Below are positions 54,729 to 64,000 of a stretch of 64,000 bases of DNA, piece by piece. Numbering within the stretch: the stretch's first letter is position 1; each line of letters starts with the position of its first letter. A program made the translations under genes and the position numbers. The stretch comes from Yoonia litorea (lineage in GTDB: Bacteria; Pseudomonadota; Alphaproteobacteria; Rhodobacterales; Rhodobacteraceae). The stretch lies in contig NZ_FOZM01000002.1 in the NCBI RefSeq assembly GCF_900114675.1, positions 248,001-312,000 of the forward strand, written 5' to 3'. The notes under the pieces were generated by a model, which saw only the letters and a program-made list of their open reading frames with translations, searched no databases and was not told the origin of the DNA.

Positions 54729-55967
54729 CTAAGGTACGGGCGACGCCATAGCGGCGCGCGCGGTGCGGGTGGGCACAATCAGGATGATTGCGGCAAACGC
54801 AAAGATGGCAGCATATCCCAGTTGCTGCACCTCAAAACCGACACCTGCGTCGATGAGCCAACCGCTCAGACCCGGTCCAATCGCTGACCCAAGGACCATC
54901 AGGGCCGCGGCAGCAGCCTTGATCGCGCCGATGTGTCGTGTGCCGTAGAATTCTGCCCAGCAGGCGTTGAGCAATGTCGCCTGACCACCGCCCGCAATGC
55001 CCATCAGGATCACGGCGGCTGCCGTCCACCAAAGCGAAGGGGCATACCAGTGCAGGATAAAGGCAACGATCAACGGGATCAGATAGATCGGCAGAAGGCG
55101 CGTAGCACCAAACCGGTCAACGGCCCAGCCGTATCCGATCGTCGAAACCATCAGGGCGAATGTTCCCAAAGGAAAGACAGCGACGAGCGAAAGATGCGAC
55201 CAGCCTTTGATTTCTGCGAAATGCACCTGATGAAACCAGAAGGCCGTACCAAATCCCGAAAATGACATGACTGCCGGCACCATCGCCCAGAAAAGTGGAT
55301 GGCGCAGTGCTTGCGCGCGGGTCCAATGCCGCCTTCCCATGCCGAGTGCGTGAGACTCTTCTGCCATCGCTTTCGGAGTGCGTTCAAGTTTGAGTAGGTT
55401 GTAGAGAACACCGCTCATCAAGAGCGCAAAAAGCGCGCATCCGATCCAGAGTGTCCGCCAGTCGAAGAATGTTTTCAGCCAGACCATCCCAAGTGGCAAA
55501 GTTGCCTCGCCAAGAAAGAACCCGAACGCGGCGACAGCGAGGGCGCGGCCCCGTGCAGCGATGAACCAGCGTGCCATGGCGACAGTCGCCACATGGGTTG
55601 TCATGCCCTGCCCTGTGAAGCGCAGTGCAAAGACGACCAGAGGTAAGAGCACGGTGGTTGTGTTGAATGCCATGAAGAGGCACGCAGCGGCCAAAAGCCA
55701 GACAACGAGAATTCCGAAAGTTCGCACGCGGAACCTGTCGGCCAAGCCACCAGCGAAAACCATGACGGCGGCAGAAGCCCCCGTGCCGACCATGTAGATC
55801 AGGCCCCAGCCGCCGTTTGTCATCCCGTAAGCTTCACGGATTTCGCCACCAAAGATCGCGATAAAAAAGGTCTGCCCGAAGCTCGACAGAAAGGACAACA
55901 AAAAGCCCGTCCCGAGAAATGGCAGGTTCTGACGAATGAAACGAAAATATCCGGTGGACTGGCCCAT
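54729..55967 (-). CDS. MFS transporter
   Basis: 412 residues with twelve hydrophobic segments and the MFS loop motif GGLADRFRVRTFG after helix 2 (near 70). The second half has the matching YGWAVDRFGATRL. No substrate can be inferred. The N-terminal FRFIRQNLPFLGTGFLLSF is basic enough to position it in the inner membrane. It stands alone, converging on smr through the repeat. Confidence 0.85.
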   Translation of the reverse strand: MGQSTGYFRFIRQNLPFLGTGFLLSFLSSFGQTFFIAIFGGEIREAYGMTNGGWGLIYMVGTGASAAVMVFAGGLADRFRVRTFGILVVWLLAAACLFMAFNTTTVLLPLVVFALRFTGQGMTTHVATVAMARWFIAARGRALAVAAFGFFLGEATLPLGMVWLKTFFDWRTLWIGCALFALLMSGVLYNLLKLERTPKAMAEESHALGMGRRHWTRAQALRHPLFWAMVPAVMSFSGFGTAFWFHQVHFAEIKGWSHLSLVAVFPLGTFALMVSTIGYGWAVDRFGATRLLPIYLIPLIVAFILHWYAPSLWWTAAAVILMGIAGGGQATLLNACWAEFYGTRHIGAIKAAAAALMVLGSAIGPGLSGWLIDAGVGFEVQQLGYAAIFAFAAIILIVPTRTARAAMASPVP

Positions 55968-56011
55968 CGCGCATTCTTGCGCCGGTTCCTGCTAGTATTG
56001 GAAGCGTTATC

Positions 56012-56287
56012 TTACCGCGCTTGCCAATTATTGTAGCGGCGCACCAGCTCACTCTCGCAGATTTTGAACCCGATGTAAGAGACCATTGCGACGGTGCCTG
56101 ATGCTATGATTTGCAAAAGCTGCAAGATCGCACCCTCCTGGACGGCCTCCCAACCATACTCGCGCAAGAACCGCGTGTTGGCCATCGACATCTGAAAAAG
56201 GTTTACCGTGGCGTAGGCAAACACAATCGCAAACAGTCCCGCAATCATGAGGACAAGAACCACAGGATAACGGTTCAACCGAAGCAT
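56012..56287 (-). CDS. Small membrane protein of unknown function
   Basis: 91 residues with two hydrophobic helices (LVLMIAGLFAIVFAYATVNL and LQIIASGTVAMVSYIGFKI) and a basic end (RRYNNWQAR). No motif is recognised. It starts 3 bp after the hslU stop on the same strand, so it is probably co-transcribed with the HslVU operon. Confidence 0.6.
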   Translation of the reverse strand: MLRLNRYPVVLVLMIAGLFAIVFAYATVNLFQMSMANTRFLREYGWEAVQEGAILQLLQIIASGTVAMVSYIGFKICESELVRRYNNWQAR

Positions 56288-56290
56288 GGA

Positions 56291-57598
56291 TTACAGCACG
56301 TAGCGGCTGACATCCATTGAACGCGCCAATTCGCCCAGGTGTTTTTCAACGAAAGCGGCATCGACGGCAATGTCCTCTCCTGCGCGATCCGGCGCGTTGA
56401 ACGACAAATCCTCAAACACACGCTCGATCACCGTATAGAGACGCCGCGCACCGATGTTTTCGACGCTTTCGTTGACCTCGGCTGCGATCTTGGCCAATTC
56501 CTTGATGCCGTCATCGGTGAACGTCACTGTGACATCCTCGGTCTTCATCAAAGCTGAATACTGCCGTGTGAGCGCATTGTCTGTTTCGGTCAGGATGCGG
56601 ACAAAATCATCTTCGGTCAGAGCACGCAACTCAACGCGGATTGGCAGGCGACCCTGCAATTCAGGCAAAAGGTCTGAGGGCTTTGCGACATGAAATGCGC
56701 CTGAGGCGATAAACAGAATATGGTCTGTCTTGATCGGGCCATGCTTGGTGCTGACAGTGGTTCCTTCGATCAAGGGGAGCAAATCGCGTTGAACGCCTTC
56801 GCGGCTGACATCAGCGCCGCGTCTGTCTGCATTGGCACAAACCTTGTCGATTTCATCAAGAAAGACGATGCCATTCTGTTCGACCGCTTCGAGCGCTGCT
56901 TTCGTCACCGTCTCATCATCCAGCAGTTTGTCGGCTTCGTCAGCGATCAAGGCTTCATAGCTCTCTGCAACGGTCATCCGCTTCTTGACGGTGCGTCCGC
57001 CCATGGCTTTGCCGAACAGATCGCCAAGGTTCATCATACCGCCCATGCCACCGGGTTGACCGGGGATTTCGAAACCACCCAGGGGATTGGATGTATCCGT
57101 CAACTCAAGCTCGATGACCGTGTCGTCAAGTTCGCCCGACTTTAGCTTCTTTCGAAACATTTCGCGCGTGCCGTCGCGTGCGTCAGTGCCAGCAACAGCA
57201 GTGATCACACGGTCTTCGGCAGCCTGATAGGCTTTCGCCTTGACGTCTTCGCGCATGTGCTCGCGTGTGTCGATGATCGCAGTGTCGACCAGATCGCGGA
57301 TGATTTGTTCGACATCACGGCCAACATATCCTACCTCCGTGAACTTCGTTGCCTCAACTTTGAGGAATGGCGCGCGCGCCAATTTGGCCAAGCGGCGGCT
57401 AATTTCGGTTTTGCCGACGCCTGTCGGGCCAATCATCAGAATGTTCTTGGGATAGACCTCATCACGCAGATCGTCGCCCAATTGTTTGCGCCGCCAGCGG
57501 TTCCGCAAGGCCACAGCCACGGCGCGTTTCGCGTCCTTTTGGCCAATGATGAAGCGGTCAAGCTCCGAGACGATTTCGCGAGGGGTCAAGTCAGTCAT
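56291..57598 (-). CDS. hslU: ATP-dependent protease ATPase subunit HslU
   Basis: 435 residues. Walker [10 protein letters not shown] near 63, Walker [11 protein letters not shown] near 250, the sensor region [10 protein letters not shown], and the C-terminal DVSRYVL that docks into HslV are all visible. HslU unfolds substrates for HslV. The ATG at 57598 ([10 protein letters not shown]) is chosen over a GTG two codons upstream. It is separated from hslV by one gene, which is unusual. Confidence 0.95.
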   Translation of the reverse strand: MTDLTPREIVSELDRFIIGQKDAKRAVAVALRNRWRRKQLGDDLRDEVYPKNILMIGPTGVGKTEISRRLAKLARAPFLKVEATKFTEVGYVGRDVEQIIRDLVDTAIIDTREHMREDVKAKAYQAAEDRVITAVAGTDARDGTREMFRKKLKSGELDDTVIELELTDTSNPLGGFEIPGQPGGMGGMMNLGDLFGKAMGGRTVKKRMTVAESYEALIADEADKLLDDETVTKAALEAVEQNGIVFLDEIDKVCANADRRGADVSREGVQRDLLPLIEGTTVSTKHGPIKTDHILFIASGAFHVAKPSDLLPELQGRLPIRVELRALTEDDFVRILTETDNALTRQYSALMKTEDVTVTFTDDGIKELAKIAAEVNESVENIGARRLYTVIERVFEDLSFNAPDRAGEDIAVDAAFVEKHLGELARSMDVSRYVL

Positions 57599-57604
57599 AA
57601 TCAC

Positions 57605-58672
57605 TCACACATGGGATGGAGGGAGGCGGTGCAGCGGGATAAACCCCGGCATCAGGCGCAGGGCCCTTGCGCGGATACGTTCCCAGAAAGCACCCAAAAG
57701 AAGAAGTACGATGCCGAGCATCAGAACGGTCAGTGCCGTTCCTTCGCCGTCAAAGAGCGTGGCGGCGAGTGCCACAATGTAGCCGATGGCTGCGATCAGA
57801 AATGAGCGCCTGTCAATGACGATTGCGACAATCGCAAAAAGGGAAAGCACGCCGAGCAGGATCAGGTTTGAAAATGCCGTGTCCTGCGAAATCAGTGACA
57901 GCGCCACAGTGTTTACCAAAGCTGGCGCGGCAACGACATGCAGCCAGAAGCCATTCGCCGATCTGCGCGTGACGCGATGCGGATCGCTCATATCAAAGGC
58001 CATCGCCACGGCAAAAACCGCAAAACCCAAGGCAAGGGTGATCCACGCGAAGGGGCCATCTGCGGATAACAGGAAGAAATCATTAATATCTTCCACCCGG
58101 CCGCCCTGGCTGGCCGCAAAGACAATTGCCACTGCAAAGAGGCCGACAGCAATCATCGCCATCGCGAACGGCACACGGAACCGCCACCAGTAGACCAGTA
58201 GCAAAAGCGTGGCGATAAACAGCGGAAGTGGAACGCTGGAATAGTCGTTTTGCGCGACCATGAACGGTTCGGTCATGATCAGATTCATGACGCCTGCGGC
58301 AGTGCCAGCGAACATGAGCGAAAGCATAATCGCCGGAGCCACCATACGACGCTTGCGGATAAAATACTCAGACAGCAACCAGATCACGGCACCCGACAAG
58401 GCGCCAACGGCAGCCGTCGTTGACTGAAGACTGCCCATATTGTCGGCAATCATCACGCCTGCAAAGCTCCACCAACCGACGGAGAGAATGATCAGGCCGA
58501 TCACAATGAAAATCTCGTTGAACCCTTTGAAAAGTTCGAATGGTTCATCCCCCGCCGCAAGGTTTTCGCGCGCGCCACGGCGGCTGTCAGACAGGCTGAT
58601 CAGACCAGCCGCCTGTTTCTCGCTCAGCAGACCGCTGCTGACAGCCGCTTTGAGGTCGTCGCGCTCAATCAT
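57605..58672 (-). CDS. DUF2157-type multi-pass membrane protein
   Basis: 355 residues: a short N-terminal cytoplasmic helical part ([23 protein letters not shown]) typical of DUF2157 and then about eleven membrane helices. No enzymatic motif is visible. It overlaps the hslV stop by 4 bp (ATGA) and ends 6 bp before hslU, so it is in the same operon and inserted between the two protease genes. Its role is unknown. Confidence 0.75.
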   Translation of the reverse strand: MIERDDLKAAVSSGLLSEKQAAGLISLSDSRRGARENLAAGDEPFELFKGFNEIFIVIGLIILSVGWWSFAGVMIADNMGSLQSTTAAVGALSGAVIWLLSEYFIRKRRMVAPAIMLSLMFAGTAAGVMNLIMTEPFMVAQNDYSSVPLPLFIATLLLLVYWWRFRVPFAMAMIAVGLFAVAIVFAASQGGRVEDINDFFLLSADGPFAWITLALGFAVFAVAMAFDMSDPHRVTRRSANGFWLHVVAAPALVNTVALSLISQDTAFSNLILLGVLSLFAIVAIVIDRRSFLIAAIGYIVALAATLFDGEGTALTVLMLGIVLLLLGAFWERIRARALRLMPGFIPLHRLPPSHV

Positions 58673-59226
58673 CCGCTGATTGTTTCAACCGTCAGGTTGC
58701 CGTTGGTGTAAACACAGATATCTGCAGCGATTGCCATCGCAGCGCGGGCGATGGCTTCGGCATCTTTGTCACTGTCCATCATTGCGCGTCCTGCCGCCAA
58801 GGCAAAATTACCGCCTGATCCAATCGCGGCGATATCATGCTCTGGTTCCAAGACATCGCCAGCACCAGTGATCACGAAAAGGTCGTTACCGTCGCTCACG
58901 ATCAGCATCGCTTCAAGTTTTTGCAGGTATTTGTCGGTCCGCCAATCCTTGGCAAGTTCGACGGATGCTCTGGCAAGCTGACCCGGGGTCGCCTCAAGCT
59001 TTTTTTCAAGCCGTTCCAGCAACGTGAAAGCGTCGGCGGTTGATCCTGCAAAACCGCAGATCACATCCTGACCACCAGGGCTGAGACGGCGCACCTTTCT
59101 GGCAGTACCCTTGATCACTGTCTGGCCAAGGCTGACTTGGCCATCACCAGCGATGACAACTTTGCCGCCTTTGCGCACACCGATGATCGTCGTGCCGTGC
59201 CAACCGGGGAATTCGTCTTGTGCCAT
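58669..59226 (-). CDS. hslV: ATP-dependent protease peptidase subunit HslV
   Basis: 185 residues from the ATG at 59226. The longer frame to 59328 runs over the neighbouring promoter. [20 protein letters not shown] shows the propeptide and the catalytic N-terminal Thr (T12 after processing); [12 protein letters not shown] and the closing NLTVETISG complete the HslV fold. With HslU it degrades misfolded and regulatory proteins in the cytoplasm. Confidence 0.95.
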   Translation of the reverse strand: MAQDEFPGWHGTTIIGVRKGGKVVIAGDGQVSLGQTVIKGTARKVRRLSPGGQDVICGFAGSTADAFTLLERLEKKLEATPGQLARASVELAKDWRTDKYLQKLEAMLIVSDGNDLFVITGAGDVLEPEHDIAAIGSGGNFALAAGRAMMDSDKDAEAIARAAMAIAADICVYTNGNLTVETISG

Positions 59227-59327
59227 TCGTAGGTCCTTTTCGTCTTGGAAACTATATGGCGGGCCACTGGGCAGCAAACAACCCCGACCGTCTTGTTCCA
59301 TGGCAACCGTGCCGATACCTTTGCGCA

Positions 59328-60245
59328 ATGCGCGCCAGTGATACCGTCACATTTTATCTTCATCCCAAGCTGCGGCGTCAGGCTGAAAACGGCAATCACA
59401 ACTTCATTTCGAAGATTGCAGAAGTTCTCGGGGCAGCCGGCATGTCCATAGCTTTCGATGGAGATGATGCCGCTGCGAGGCTCCGTGCGATGGCGCGACC
59501 GGGGCGCGGTCTCTATTTGATGCAGGACCCCGTGAACAGCCGCGGGTTGGTTTTTCGCAAAACGTATCTCTATCCCTTTTGGCATATCGAGAAAGAGGCC
59601 GCCCGATGGGAATGGCCTGTCGCTAAGTCTGCCTTTGATCCAAACGAAATAGACCCCCGCAAAGCCTCGAATTTCTATCGTTTCTGGCGCAATCGGTTGT
59701 TTGATGATGCCGCGCGTGACGCGCGGCGTGATGGGTTCGTTTTTGTCCCCCTGCAGGGAAAGTTGCTTGAGCGGCGGTCGTTCCAGCAATGCAGCCCCAT
59801 CGACATGCTCCAAGCGGTTTTGTCGCATGAGACAAAGAGGCAGGTTGTCGCGACACTTCATCCCAATGAGACCTATTCAGCAGCTGAAGAAGAGGCGTTG
59901 CGATCATTATTCGAAACGCATGACAGGTTCTTTTTGCAGCCCGGTGGGTCTGCCCGATACTTGCAGAACTGTGACTACGTGGTGACCCAGAACTCAAGCG
60001 TCGGGTTCATAGGTTTGTTTTACGGCAAGCCACTGGTGCTATTTGCCAAAACGGACTTTCACCATATCGCGCTCAACGTGGCTGAGTTCGGCGCAGAAGA
60101 AGCAATCAGCCGCGCGCCGTCCCATGCGCCGGATTGCCCTTCATATCTTTACTGGTTTTTGCAGGAACAGGCTATCAACGCTGGCAGACCTGAGGCCAAG
60201 GAAAAAATCAAAAAGGTACTGCGCGGCCACGGTTGGCCCGTATAA
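59328..60245 (+). CDS. Capsule polysaccharide biosynthesis-like protein (KpsS/LipB type)
   Basis: 305 residues from the ATG at 59328. The C-terminal half has [19 protein letters not shown] and [20 protein letters not shown], which fits the PF05159 capsule-synthesis family (KpsC/KpsS glycosyltransferases that add Kdo). The N-terminal [20 protein letters not shown] is not in standard KpsS. No other capsule gene is adjacent. An ATG at 59256 gives a longer version. Assignment is tentative. Confidence 0.6.
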   Translation: MRASDTVTFYLHPKLRRQAENGNHNFISKIAEVLGAAGMSIAFDGDDAAARLRAMARPGRGLYLMQDPVNSRGLVFRKTYLYPFWHIEKEAARWEWPVAKSAFDPNEIDPRKASNFYRFWRNRLFDDAARDARRDGFVFVPLQGKLLERRSFQQCSPIDMLQAVLSHETKRQVVATLHPNETYSAAEEEALRSLFETHDRFFLQPGGSARYLQNCDYVVTQNSSVGFIGLFYGKPLVLFAKTDFHHIALNVAEFGAEEAISRAPSHAPDCPSYLYWFLQEQAINAGRPEAKEKIKKVLRGHGWPV

Positions 60246-60250
60246 CGAAA

Positions 60251-60276
60251 AAAGGGCGCCACAGCGGGCGCCCTTT
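60251..60276. terminator. Bidirectional terminator between two convergent genes
   Basis: AAAGGGCGCC (60251-60260) pairs with GGCGCCCTTT (60267-60276) around ACAGCG. The A and T flanks fit intrinsic terminators on both strands, serving the capsule-type gene (plus) and trxA (minus). Confidence 0.85.
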
Positions 60277-60295
60277 CGATCTATCAGATCGGCAA

Positions 60296-60616
60296 TCAGA
60301 TTGAGTCTTCGATCCAGCCCTGGATCGCGGCTTTCGGCGCTGCGCCGGCTTTGTTAGAGACAACTTCGCCGTTCTTGAAAACGAACAGCGCGGGAATGCC
60401 ACGGACACCCATCTGGGCAGGTGAGTTTGGATTCTCATCCACATTCACTTTAACGATTTTGACCTTACCAGCCATTTCATCGGAAAGCTCTTCAAGTGCC
60501 GGGCCGATCTGCTTGCAAGGGCCGCACCATTCGGCCCAAAAATCGACGACGACGGGAATATCGGACTGACGCACTTCAGCGTCAAAGGTGGCGTCTGTCA
60601 CTGCTACGGTTGCCAT
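60296..60616 (-). CDS. trxA: Thioredoxin
   Basis: 106 residues from the ATG at 60616. [15 protein letters not shown] holds the redox WCGPC (Cys 31 and 34), and the cis-Pro is in [10 protein letters not shown]. It is the main cytoplasmic disulfide reductase. It lies 60 bp downstream of addA on the same strand. Confidence 0.96.
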   Translation of the reverse strand: MATVAVTDATFDAEVRQSDIPVVVDFWAEWCGPCKQIGPALEELSDEMAGKVKIVKVNVDENPNSPAQMGVRGIPALFVFKNGEVVSNKAGAAPKAAIQGWIEDSI

Positions 60617-60676
60617 CAGGGTCACTCCTTGGCGGGGAAAGTTGAGCGCAGAACCTATGTAGCCTCGGTCACTTGG

Positions 60677-63600
60677 TCAAGATGCTGTAACAAGACCGAG
60701 AGCGTTTCCCAGAACCGCCTCTGGAATGGGCATGAGTTCTCCGGTTTCAGTCCAGAGGATTGCCACTTCGACCTGTCGGTCAGGAAAGATCTGGCGAAGT
60801 GCTGCATGGTAAACGGCCATTTGCCGCAACAGCCCAGCGGGTGTCTCGGATGCTTCGCGTGGCACAAGTCGATTGGATTTATAGTCGATGGCGGTCACGG
60901 TCGTTTCGGTGACGATCAGTCTGTCGATGGCACCATGAATTCGGCCAAGGCCCTGAATATCAGCGGTGATATCGACCTCTGTCAGTGCATCCGAACACCA
61001 CAACCAAGAAAGCTTATTATTCTCAATGAGGGCTGAAATCGCTTCAACAAGTTCGTGTTGTCCTTCGGCGAGTTGCAGTCCAACTGTGAGGCGTCGGTCG
61101 GGTGGCGTCTCCGGCAGGTGTTCCAGCAATCGATGTATCATCGTTCCACGCGCTTTTGCTGCATCAGATTCACTGGTGTCGTGTTCGCCCGCCAAGACTT
61201 TCGCACCCCCGAGGTCGGATGGTGAAAGTGTCTGTTCTGTTACGGGCGCAGAGACATGGCCAAATTCTGGCAAGACTATTTGCGTTTTCGGTTTCTGTTC
61301 GGGCGTCGTCACCTCTCCAACGTCCCAATCTAGCGTCGAAACTCTTGTGATCGGCAGTTCACCCGAGGTTGCTTCATATGCGCCACGTTCGCTCATGCCA
61401 TCCTGAATGATGTTGTACCAACTTGCGTCGCCATCGCCCACATCGCCTGCTGCTCCGACGATGAGCCATTTTTCGGCACGGGTCATGGCGACGTAGAGCA
61501 AGCGCATTCTTTCGCGGCGCTCTTTTTCAAGGATGCTTTCGCGAATGGGCTTCAGCGTATCTGGTATGTCGTCGGCCAATGGTTTCCAGACAACCTGATC
61601 ACCCACCGGCAGAAGCTCTGGCCTCAACGGCACATCTCGTTTCGCGGTGTCCGGCAAAATGACGATTGGCGCCTCAAGCCCTTTCGCACCATGGACAGTC
61701 ATCACCCGAATCCGGTCGCCCTGACTTTCCATCTGGCGTTTGACCTCAATGTCATCTGTCTGCATCCAACTCAGGAAGCCGGTGAGGTTTGGAACATTGC
61801 CGGATTCATATGCTAACGCTTGCGCAAGCAAAGCATCGATCCCGTCTTCGGCCTCCGGCCCGAGGCGCGCAAGTAATTTGCGGCGGCCATCATGCCGAAT
61901 GAGAATGCGTTCAAGCAAATCGTAGGGACGCAAGAAATCAGCTTGGCTGCGCAAATCATCGAGGATAGCGCGCGTTGCATTGTGGTCCGAATTGCGGAGT
62001 GCTGCCCAAAGGAAGGATTTGGGCGGACGGTGATGGGCAAGCGTGAACAGGTCCTGTTCTGACCAACCGAAAAGCGGAGAGCGCAAGGCCGCAGCGAGCG
62101 ACAGATCATCTTCTGGCAGGGCCAGGAAACTCAGAAGCGCGGCGAGATCCTTGACGGCGAGTTCTGCGCCAACCCGCAATCGGTCTGCACCAGCAATTTT
62201 CAGGTTTGCCGCTTTGCAAGCACGGATGATCTCGGCGAAAAGGTCAGAGCGCCGTTGAACGAGGATCAGAAAATCGCCTTCGGTAATTTTGCGGCGATTG
62301 TAGGTTCCGGTGTTCCCGATTTCTTCGGGGATGGATTCATTTTTGATCAGATACCCGATTTGCGCAGCGATCCGCTCTGCCAATACTACGGTGTGATCGG
62401 TTGCGCTGGGCTCATCGACGGGTTTGTACCACTCGCGTGTATCTTCAATCTGCGGCTTCTCGACCACCGGCCAAAGGTCGACCCGTCCCGGCATGTTTTC
62501 CTTAAAAGCAAGGTGCGAGATGCTGTCATCCATGCCTTTGGCGCGTTCACCAGTGAAGCAGGCATCAACGACAGACAGAATAGCCTGCGCGGAGCGGAAA
62601 GAGTGCTTTAGCGATGTATCAAACAAGGTCTTGCCGATATCCGTCTGCGCCTTGGCGAAGTGCTCCCGCATTGCATCAAACGCATCAGGATCGGCACCTT
62701 GGAAGGAATAAATCGACTGTTTCTTGTCCCCGACGACAAAAACGGTCCGTTCACGTCCGGTATTGGCGCCATCACCTGCCGCGAATTCCTGAGCGAGATT
62801 CTCGATCACTGACCATTGTGTCGGGCTGGTATCTTGCGCCTCATCAACCAAGATATGATCAATGCCGCCGTCGAGCCTGAATAGAACCCATTGCGCGACA
62901 TCGCGGTCCGTCAGGAGGGCCCTTGCCTTGCGGATCAGGTCATCAAAGTCTAGCGCTCCCATCATGAGTTTGCGCCGCTCGTAAGCGGGAACAAATCTTG
63001 TCGCAAAATTATAGAGGGCCTCGGTGCGTTCAAAGCTGCGCAAGGCAAGCCGCTGAGGCCTGATTTCCTCAATGCGCGTCATCAGATCTTCGACGCGGCT
63101 CATCAGGTCGGGTTGTGCTAACCGTGTCGCTTTCGTGGGAAGTTTACCAATCTTGGCTGTATAGGGTTCTTTCGCAGACTTTCCGGTCAGAAACATGCCT
63201 TCGAGAGCGGCAAGGCGACGGTGTGGATCAAGCTTGGCCGCGAGCAGCGCTTTCAGGTTTTGAGAAAGCGTGATGTCAGATTTGCTGCCGCTAGCACAGG
63301 CATCTGAAAGATCCCGCAACAGCACCTCATCATAGACCTCATTGACAAATGCATTGGCTGATGCGCCATCGGGGACGTTCAGAAACTGTCTCAGTTCATC
63401 TGCTTTGAAGGGCTGAAGGAACGCGTCGCGGTTTCGGGTAATCTCAGCCGTCAATTTTGATAGGTCGTCGCCTGTGAAGTGTCTGAGCATGTCATTGACG
63501 GCTCCGGCATCGGGGCCGGTAAGAAGCGTGTCCACCACTTCAGCCCGCAAGAGTTCAGCATCACGATCTTCCATTTCGCGAAATTGCGGGCTGACCTGTG

Positions 63601-64000
63601 CTTCAAGTGGAAATCGCCGCAGAACACCTGCGCAGAACGAATGGATGGTCTGGATTTTAAGTCCGCCCGGTGTCTCAATAGCACGTGCAAAAAGCGTGCG
63701 TGCTTTTGTGAGTTGGTCAGGGCCAACCTGCCGCTCAACGCCAAGTTCGTTAAGCGTACCGCGCAAGTCTTCATCTGCCATCATCGCCCACTGACCCAGA
63801 CGCAGAAACAAGCGGTTCTGCATCTCGGTTGCTGCGGCCTTTGTGTAGGTCAGGCAAAGGATGTTTTGAGGGGAGACATCCTCAAGCAGCAGGCGCGCGA
63901 CGCGGTCGGTCAGCACACGGGTCTTGCCTGAGCCTGCGTTCGCAGAAAGCCAGGTAGAAAACTTTGGATTGGCAGCATCAACCTGCCGCTGCGTTGCCTC
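60677..64000 (-). CDS. addA: Double-strand break repair helicase-nuclease AddA, N-terminus outside window
   Basis: The frame runs off the right edge; about 1107 codons are visible. Reading from 64000, the codons give EATQRQVDAANPKFSTWLSA and then the Walker A NAGSGKT, so only a few N-terminal residues are missing. UvrD-type helicase motifs include HILVDEAQDTSPTQW, VGDKKQSIY, FRSAQAIL and RIRVMTVHGAKGLE. The C-terminal nuclease (about the last 180 residues) has IHGAIDRLIV and AIDYKSN with the catalytic Asp and Lys of the PD-(D/E)xK fold. AddAB resects broken ends to start recombination; addB should be just upstream. Confidence 0.95.
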   Translation of the reverse strand, partial: EATQRQVDAANPKFSTWLSANAGSGKTRVLTDRVARLLLEDVSPQNILCLTYTKAAATEMQNRLFLRLGQWAMMADEDLRGTLNELGVERQVGPDQLTKARTLFARAIETPGGLKIQTIHSFCAGVLRRFPLEAQVSPQFREMEDRDAELLRAEVVDTLLTGPDAGAVNDMLRHFTGDDLSKLTAEITRNRDAFLQPFKADELRQFLNVPDGASANAFVNEVYDEVLLRDLSDACASGSKSDITLSQNLKALLAAKLDPHRRLAALEGMFLTGKSAKEPYTAKIGKLPTKATRLAQPDLMSRVEDLMTRIEEIRPQRLALRSFERTEALYNFATRFVPAYERRKLMMGALDFDDLIRKARALLTDRDVAQWVLFRLDGGIDHILVDEAQDTSPTQWSVIENLAQEFAAGDGANTGRERTVFVVGDKKQSIYSFQGADPDAFDAMREHFAKAQTDIGKTLFDTSLKHSFRSAQAILSVVDACFTGERAKGMDDSISHLAFKENMPGRVDLWPVVEKPQIEDTREWYKPVDEPSATDHTVVLAERIAAQIGYLIKNESIPEEIGNTGTYNRRKITEGDFLILVQRRSDLFAEIIRACKAANLKIAGADRLRVGAELAVKDLAALLSFLALPEDDLSLAAALRSPLFGWSEQDLFTLAHHRPPKSFLWAALRNSDHNATRAILDDLRSQADFLRPYDLLERILIRHDGRRKLLARLGPEAEDGIDALLAQALAYESGNVPNLTGFLSWMQTDDIEVKRQMESQGDRIRVMTVHGAKGLEAPIVILPDTAKRDVPLRPELLPVGDQVVWKPLADDIPDTLKPIRESILEKERRERMRLLYVAMTRAEKWLIVGAAGDVGDGDASWYNIIQDGMSERGAYEATSGELPITRVSTLDWDVGEVTTPEQKPKTQIVLPEFGHVSAPVTEQTLSPSDLGGAKVLAGEHDTSESDAAKARGTMIHRLLEHLPETPPDRRLTVGLQLAEGQHELVEAISALIENNKLSWLWCSDALTEVDITADIQGLGRIHGAIDRLIVTETTVTAIDYKSNRLVPREASETPAGLLRQMAVYHAALRQIFPDRQVEVAILWTETGELMPIPEAVLGNALGLVTAS

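Noticed and set aside
1-64000. CRISPR arrays, rRNA, tRNA or intact insertion sequences
   Set aside because: No spaced direct repeats of CRISPR type, no cloverleaf-like sequence with TTCGANNC seen in gaps, and no transposase motif found by reading.

Overview
The window looks like a replication-origin-proximal piece of an alphaproteobacterial chromosome of the Rhodobacteraceae (Roseobacter group). The reasons are gene order and content: parB-parA-rsmG-mnmG-mnmE-rho-hemJ, then a non-coding gap, then maf-aroE-coaE-dnaQ, followed by secB, fxsA, a Tim44-domain gene, mltA and smr, with hslVU and addA further on. There are also two perfect ParB sites (parS) and short GC-rich repeats of a kind I recall from roseobacter genomes. 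No database search was possible; all product names rest on reading motifs.

Layout. 0-9 kb: housekeeping and transport on the minus strand (partial L,D-transpeptidase, RNA uridine methyltransferase, a pair of half ABC exporters, LysE exporter, CCA-adding enzyme, Nudix hydrolase, Hsp33), then a second Nudix gene on the plus strand. 9-13.6 kb: a membrane protein, argG, and a class IV aminotransferase/sulfotransferase-like pair separated by five 11-bp iterons. 13.6-27 kb: an eleven-gene, all-minus polysaccharide cluster. Reading from its probable promoter near 27 kb leftward: Wzx flippase, NAD-dependent epimerase, MenD-like thiamine-diphosphate enzyme, Wzy-like polymerase, GT4, pyruvyl transferase, two GT2 enzymes, gmd, fcl, manC. 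ManC, Gmd and Fcl supply GDP-mannose and GDP-fucose; the middle of the cluster is clearly AT-richer than its flanks. 27.3-29.2 kb: a divergent gene for an acidic protein built from four nearly identical ~131-residue repeats. 29.5-33.8 kb: exported MsrA, a broken DUF305 gene, ribokinase, malic enzyme. 33.9-40.8 kb: mutS, grpE-hrcA, rph-rdgB-hemW. 40.8-54.7 kb: the origin region. 54.7-64 kb: MFS transporter, small membrane protein, hslU-DUF2157-hslV, capsule-type protein, trxA and a partial addA.

The likely oriC is the 404-bp gap between hemJ and maf. Genes diverge from it on both sides, it has an AT-rich stretch, one perfect DnaA box (overlapping the maf start codon) and several two-mismatch boxes, and two perfect parS sites lie 3.5 and 5.5 kb away inside the first codons of mnmG and rsmG. 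parA and parB, whose products act on those sites, are immediately downstream of rsmG.

The items most worth a second look are the four-repeat acidic protein beside the polysaccharide cluster, the translationally coupled MenD-like/epimerase pair, the 11-bp iteron array, the DnaA box that overlaps the maf start codon, and the inactivated DUF305 gene.
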